The position numbers and the translations under genes were made by a program. A stretch of 64,000 bases of DNA from Capsicum annuum (lineage: Eukaryota; Streptophyta; Magnoliopsida; Solanales; Solanaceae), in contig NC_061118.1 of NCBI RefSeq assembly GCF_002878395.1, positions 129,815,465 through 129,879,464 on the forward strand, given 5' to 3'. Of the stretch, positions 58,991 through 64,000 are shown piece by piece; positions within the stretch are counted from its first letter, which is position 1, and each line of letters starts with the position of its first letter. Under the pieces are notes generated by a model. The model did not search any database. It was not told the DNA's origin and worked only from the letters and a program-made list of their open reading frames with translations.

Positions 58991-59400
58991 CAATTAATTG
59001 GTACAACCCACTAGGGTTCATATGCTAAACTTTGACTTGTTGGCACACTTTGCACATTGCTACAAAGTTAGCCACATCCCTCTTCATACCATTCAACCAA
59101 TACACCTCCTTAAGATTATGATACATTTTATCCAACTAGGGTAAACATTATAGTATGATTCATTTGCCTTAGACAATACCTTTACATGCAACCCATCTAA
59201 GTGGGGAACACATAACCTCCCTTGGTATCTCAAGGTACCATCACCCCTGATATCAAAGACAATTACCTTATGCCCACCTATATCACTGTTGATTTTCAAC
59301 AAGATAGGATTTAGCATATGCTTTTTCTTGATTTCTGCACATAGAGATGACCAAATCACTTCCTATACCAACACACTACCATCCTCAAAGTCTAGAAGGC
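58991..59400 (-). pseudogene. Element J integrase zinc finger and upstream link
   Basis: Frame 59093-59359 reads MIWSSLCAEIKKKHMLNPIL, IRGDGTLRYQGRLCVPHLDG and LHVKVLSKANESYYNVYPS. The F..xDGxLxxxxRxCVP..DxL...IL.EAH.S.Y..HPG pattern is the link and H2C2 region of Tekay-type integrase; the first histidine has decayed (KANESYYNVYPS). Left of it the CxxCQ part is readable as AMCKVCQQVK (about 59030-59065). Confidence 0.75.
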
Positions 59401-59419
59401 GGACTCTAAGATTAGAAAT

Positions 59420-59985
59420 TCAGTGAGTATCCTTCACCAATTCCCACTTTCCTTTCTCTGCATGAGCCAAACTACCCAAGGATAACCAGCTAAGAGCATC
59501 AGCAACCGCATTAGCTTTACTTAGGTGGTAGTGAAGACTAATATAATAGTCATTGAGAAGCTCCAACCAGCTCCGTTGCTTGAGATTTAGCTCCTTCTGA
59601 GTGAACACATACGGTAGACTCTTATTATCAAAAATGCCCACATGCACTGTATACAAATAATGCCACCAGATTTTCAAAGCAAAAACCACCAATTAAAGCT
59701 CAAAATCATGAGTAGGATAATTCCACTCATGCACCTTCAACTGTTTGGAAGCATAGACAATCACCTTCCCAAGCTGCATGAAAACACAACGGAGTCCCAC
59801 CCGGGGCGCATCATAACAAATGAAAAACCCCTTATTACTTTCAGGCAATGTCAAAACTAGAGCCGAAGTCATCTCATCCTTAAGCTTTTGGAAACTACCT
59901 TCATAAGATTCCAACCAAGAAAACTTTGCCTTCATCTGAGTTAACTTAGTCAATAGGGTAGCTATAGAAGAAAACCCCTCCACAA
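59420..59985 (-). pseudogene. Element J RNase H
   Basis: Two frames. 59693-59983: [80 protein letters not shown]. 59420-59692: [59 protein letters not shown]. Order and motifs (YDAP in place of YCDAS, ..DALS) fit Tekay-type RNase H. The change of C to a missing residue in the active-site string and the stop between frames make it inactive. Confidence 0.8.
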
Positions 59986-60603
59986 ACCTCCTATAATGCC
60001 AGCAAAACCCAAAAAGCTCTAAATGTCGGTCAGAGTCATGGGTCTAGGACACCTTTTAACCCTAACCACCTTTTGTGGATCCACCATACTCCCCTCACTA
60101 GAAATAATATGACCAAGAAAAGTCACAACATTTAACCAAAACTCATACTTGGAGAACTTGGAGTAAAACTATTATTCCTTCAAGGTTTCTAACACCACAT
60201 AGAGGTTATTACCATGATCCACCTTACTCTTAGAATATACCAGGATGTCATCAATGAAAACAATAACAAAATGATCCAGAAACAACCTGAAGACCCTGTT
60301 CATCAAATCCACAAAAGTTATTGGGGTATTAATCAACCTAAATGACATCACCAAGAACTCAAAATTCCTATACTATATTTGGAAAGCCATCTTAGGGATA
60401 TACTCCTCCTTAATCTTAAGTTCATGATACCCAGATCGAAGATCTATCTTAGAAAAAAACTTGGCACCTTGAAATTGATTAAACAAGTCACCTATCCTTG
60501 GAAGAAAATACTTGGTTTTTACCATTTCCTTATTAAATTGACTATAGTCGATGCATATCCGAAGGGAACCATGCTTCTTACGCACGAATAACACTGGTGC
60601 ACC
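59986..60603 (-). pseudogene. Element J reverse transcriptase
   Basis: Frame 60373-60594: [52 protein letters not shown]. Frame 60172-60354: MSFRLINTPITFVDLMNRVF, HFVIVFIDDILVYSKS with the catalytic D-D pair intact, then LYVVLETLKE. To the left, VNPQKVVRV and a [18 protein letters not shown] thumb are readable but frame-shifted. It is the best-preserved RT in the window, yet in at least three frames. Confidence 0.8.
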
Positions 60604-61270
60604 CTATAGGGATACACTAGAATAAATAAACCCCTTATCCAGAAGATCCTTAAGTTGCTCCTCTAGTTCTCTTAACTCAGTCGGAGCCATTCTATAAGAA
60701 GGGATAGATATTGGATGAGTGTCTGAAACCAAATCAATACTAAACTTAATCTCACTATCTGGAGGAACACTAGGAATGTCGTATAAAAAGACCTTAGGAA
60801 ACTCATTTACCTTCAGAATCGAATATAAAGAAGGTCCTTTTGAGTTAGAATTTTTAACCGAGACCACATGATAGAGAAACCCTTTTAAGATTAATTTTTG
60901 AGCCCTAAGATGAGAAATAAACCTTGCCCTATAAGTTAAGGAACCATCTTCCCATTCAATAACTGGTTTACCAGGGACCCTAAAGGAAACTTTATAAGCC
61001 CAACAATCTAAGGATGTGTAATAAAAGTGTAACCAAACCATCCCCAGAATAACATCAAAGTCGTCTATATCAAGCTCAAATAATTCCATGAAAGTCTTAC
61101 TACTAGCAACAAATACCACACATACCCTATAGAATCTTTTAGTAATAACAGACTTACCTACAAGGGTAGAAATAGAAAAAAGATCTGAAATAACCGTAGG
61201 ATAAAAAATAAAACATACATCCACATATGGGGTCATATAAGAAAGTGTAAACCAAGATCAAGTAAGACAT
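60604..61270 (-). pseudogene. Element J protease and protease-RT linker
   Basis: The longest open frame in the window (60604-61236, 210 codons). Its first part is protease after the active site (FSISTLVGKSVITKRFYRVC, LFELDIDDFDVILGMVWLHF, the FDVILGMDWL hallmark with D to V). Then come KPVIEWEDGSL, FISHLRAQKLILKGFLYHVV and the linker VNEFPKVFLYDIPSVPPDSE, ISIPSYRMAPTELRELEEQL. The active-site D-L-G lies upstream in VYVLLDLGLHFL at about 61245-61270, one frame away, so a frameshift separates the catalytic residue from the body. Confidence 0.8.
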
Positions 61271-62465
61271 ACACGTTATGAGAAAAGAGATGTAACATAA
61301 TAATCATAATATTAGGAGAGGCCTCAGACTCCTATCAAGATGCTAGAGCATATTACCTATTTTGACCAGCGGGCAATAAAAGCAGGAGCAGACGCCGAAG
61401 CGACACTACTAGGTGTAGGAGTAGAAGATAAATCAATAAAAACTTTGACCACTCCTAAACCACCTTTACCAATTGGCAGTTTTTGGAGCATCTGTCCTGG
61501 CTGACCATATTTAAAACACTTGTCTCTCACTTTACCAAGAACCCCGATGAAGACGACTACAAAACTGATACGTAGGTCATGAAGAAGCTTAATATGCCTC
61601 ACTCGCCTGATATTAGGCACTCTGTACCTGAAAAATATTACCAACATGCTGACGTCTATCACCTGAAGGCTTCAGAGAAGGAGTACTAGTAGTAGAAAAA
61701 GAACAAAAACTCCTCTACTTCTTCTTTGGCCACTTACCACCATCCCGACTACCTTGATATTGCCCTCCAGCTTTTTCAGAATACCTGAACTTCTTACTCT
61801 GGCTTTCCCCAAACATAGCATATTTCATCTCTTCTCCTCCACCTATTGCATATGACCACCAACCTAGACATATCCATATCCTTTTGATCCAAAATAGAGT
61901 CTTACTTTCAAGGATCAATTTCCAAGACAGTCTAGAAGCAGACTTTCTCATCCTTACCCTTATATCAGACACCAATACCATAGCATACATTGATAATTGA
62001 TGAAATTTCAAAACATATTCCTTGACTGATATTTTCTCCTGTCTTAGATTGATAAATTTCTCTGCCTTTACTTCTCTCAGATTCGGAGGAATAAAGCGAT
62101 CTAAAAAATCAATTGAGCAAGTCTCCTATAAGAAAAATTCCTTAACATCACCTATATCCCTATACCACTCCTCATACCTCTGGTCACAACATCCTTGAGC
62201 TGGTAAGATACAAAATTCACCCCTTCCATATTTATGCCCTCATCACCTGAATATCTTCTCTATTTCATCTAAGAAATGTTGTGGATCCTTCTCCACCTTT
62301 ACATTTATAAAAGTAGGTAGATTCATATTTATAAACTATCCAACCTTTGTGGTATCAATAAATGAAACACCAGGTGCATCCCGCTCAGCCTGACTACAAA
62401 CCAACTGAGCAATAATATAAATTAATTGACAAAATTCTGTATTCATCACCACACCTTGAAGATGA
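61271..62465 (-). pseudogene. Element J gag
   Basis: A start-like MNTEFCQLIYIIAQLVCSQ lies near 62445. It is followed by NMNLPTFINVKVEKDPQHFL and DEIEKIF, then after shifts VNFVSYQLKDV, and the C-terminal half in frames 61715-62011 and 61357-61662. The zinc knuckle reads DKCFKYGQPGQMLQKLP, with three of the four C-C-H-C ligands changed (Y, Q, L). The tail PTPSSVASASAPA is low-complexity. The order is typical of Tekay-type gag, and several stops are present. Confidence 0.75.
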
Positions 62466-62788
62466 ATAGTATTTATAGGAGGAACTCTAAAATATCAGGT
62501 ACTAGAACCCTAGACTGAGTAAAGATCCCTTGTGTCCTTTCCATATTCTCCCTAGATGGGACACAAGAATTTCGTTCTATTCTAGATCATTGAGGCATGA
62601 TTTGAAATGTGAACAAAGTAGGATTAGAAGGAATATTAGACCTTGCATCTTGAAATAGAATACACAGAAAGGGAAACATTCCAAAATGCTTTGGAGCCTT
62701 TCCCTTTTGAGTATGGCACGCTATATACCCCTAAAAGAGACTCTACTCAACATATATTTGAGGACTCCCAATTTACCATGAACCTAAA
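62466..62788 (-). other. Element J leader
   Basis: About 320 bp between gag and the primer site. It shares aaacattcc, gtatggcac and aaagagactctact with the A leader at 3810-3880. No coding motif. Confidence 0.5.
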
Positions 62789-62800
62789 GCTCTGATACTA
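62789..62800 (-). other. Element J primer-binding site (initiator tRNA-Met type)
   Basis: The plus strand reads gctctgatacta, 11 of 12 matching gctctgatacca, beside the right LTR. Confidence 0.75.
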
Positions 62801-62802
62801 AC

Positions 62803-64000
62803 TTCATACTACCTGACTAGGGGCGTTGTCGTAATGGGCATCTGAAGTCCAACCAGGATTGGGGACTACCCTCAATACCCAATTGAATAGTCTAATGCGT
62901 ACCCTAAGTTTGATTAATTCAGAACATATCATAAGATAGCATATAACTATAAAATCCAGACTCTGGATTAAGTCTATAACTGAGATCAATCAAAATGAGT
63001 CCAACCGTCCCCAAACCAATAGATAGCCATAACTAAATCATAAACCAAAACCAAAAATAACAACCAAACCAAGTTCCATTACATAACATAAATGGATGGA
63101 ATAGTGAGAAATTTCATCCAATAGTATCAGCCCCAACACCGATGCTATAACTAAGAATGACACCAATGCTAATCCCGCCCACACCAACTCATAGTAGTTC
63201 CACAAAAGCCTCCAACCGAGAGAAAACAATTATCTAGTTGGGACATATACCCAACCAATATCCATAAATAAACCTAAGTATGTAAAAATGTCCATAACAT
63301 AAAATAAAGCCTTCTGGAAATGTGAAAGCTTGCCACTTTAATACAAAAGTTGATCCCAAAATTAGATCATTATGTGGGATGAGTAGAACAGTCGATTCCC
63401 ACATCGCGTGGAGATTCAACCACTCGAAAATGGTTAACCAATGAATGCTAGCATGAAATCAGGATAAGGATAAAATAATGACATTCAGTAAAACTAAGTA
63501 AACTAACCATATACATGTAAACCATATATATATATATATATATACTACCACAGTGGGAAAAGGAACTAGGTTTAGCATGCATTAAAAACTATTAACCTGC
63601 TATGTGTAGCTTAATCATCTAAAACTACCCCTGCACGAACTGGAGATACCATATTAGTAGGGAATTCCTAAGAACCCTCACCCTCCATGATACATATGTA
63701 CATTATACTTAGAGGATTCCAGTGTACCTCATAGTATTATATATCATTCGTATGACCAACCCCTTACGTCGACAAATATGAGTTTCCAATGTTCATTTAT
63801 TGAACTGCCATCTTTAGGGTTAGCTATCATACCCCATCATTATTGCCCAATTAAAACCATTTCCAAACAACAAATCCATTATTCCATTTATTATTAACCA
63901 AGGCTATTAATAGTGGTATCGTCATGCTGACTATAACTTGCAAGTATTGTCCTTAGCCAAACCTTAAAAGGTTAAGGGATTCCTGTGTACCCATTTACCA
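62803..64000 (-). repeat. Element J 5' LTR (right, truncated by window end)
   Basis: The first 1.2 kb of the partner of 55136-57662; the window ends at the equivalent of about 56375. A pure ta run at 63523-63544 occupies the place of the ca/ta repeats in the other related LTRs. Small frames in this LTR at 62804-63419 are not genes. Confidence 0.8.

Overview
The window looks like repeat-rich heterochromatin of a flowering plant. The chromodomain, integrase and protease types, the two primer-binding-site types and the LTR styles resemble Ty3/gypsy elements of Solanaceae; that placement is an inference from family resemblance, not a search. I see no convincing host gene, no tRNA or rRNA gene and no CRISPR array. 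No open frame exceeds about 210 codons, and every recognisable protein segment belongs to a decayed retroelement. Base composition is AT-rich, and several decayed sites differ from intact forms mainly by C-to-T and G-to-A changes.

Layout (elements lettered in order; most lie on the minus strand, so their 5' LTR is on the right). A (1-6525): minus-strand Tekay-like remnant arranged LTR - internal - LTR - internal, with gag/protease remains but almost no pol. B (about 6517-11935): plus-strand LTR-like stretch followed by gag and protease remnants. C: a 2.05-kb minus-strand LTR present twice (11947-21813, split by D, and 25612-27660). D (13478-21310): complete 7.8-kb non-autonomous element with 1.5-kb LTRs and a tRNA-Asp type primer site, inserted into the first C copy. 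E: Athila-like element, truncated copy at 21984-25607 and longer copy at 27831-39210 with gag, protease, RT, RNase H, a broken integrase and an extra downstream ORF. F (39981-46179): non-autonomous Athila-like element with a gag-tail ORF and ATTTT target duplication. G (46870-47727): plus-strand LTR fragment related to B. H (47728 to about 53860): Tekay-like minus element cut inside its integrase. I (53880-55131): gag plus LTR scrap related to C. J (55136 to window end): the most complete Tekay-like chromovirus, gag to chromodomain, with about 2.5-kb LTRs; its right LTR runs out of the window.

How it fits together: C, a protease-like scrap, an E LTR and about 2 kb of E interior form a 5.8-kb unit present twice in direct tandem (11944-25608 without D, and 25609-31397). 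D landed in the left unit only; the right unit keeps the empty target site. The most unusual signals are non-coding: a two-part block spaced exactly 77 nt in three different Athila-like families (D, E, F), and clusters of short CG-containing near-palindromes in the U3 end of LTRs from unrelated families, including a perfect 14-bp hairpin in the right LTR of D.
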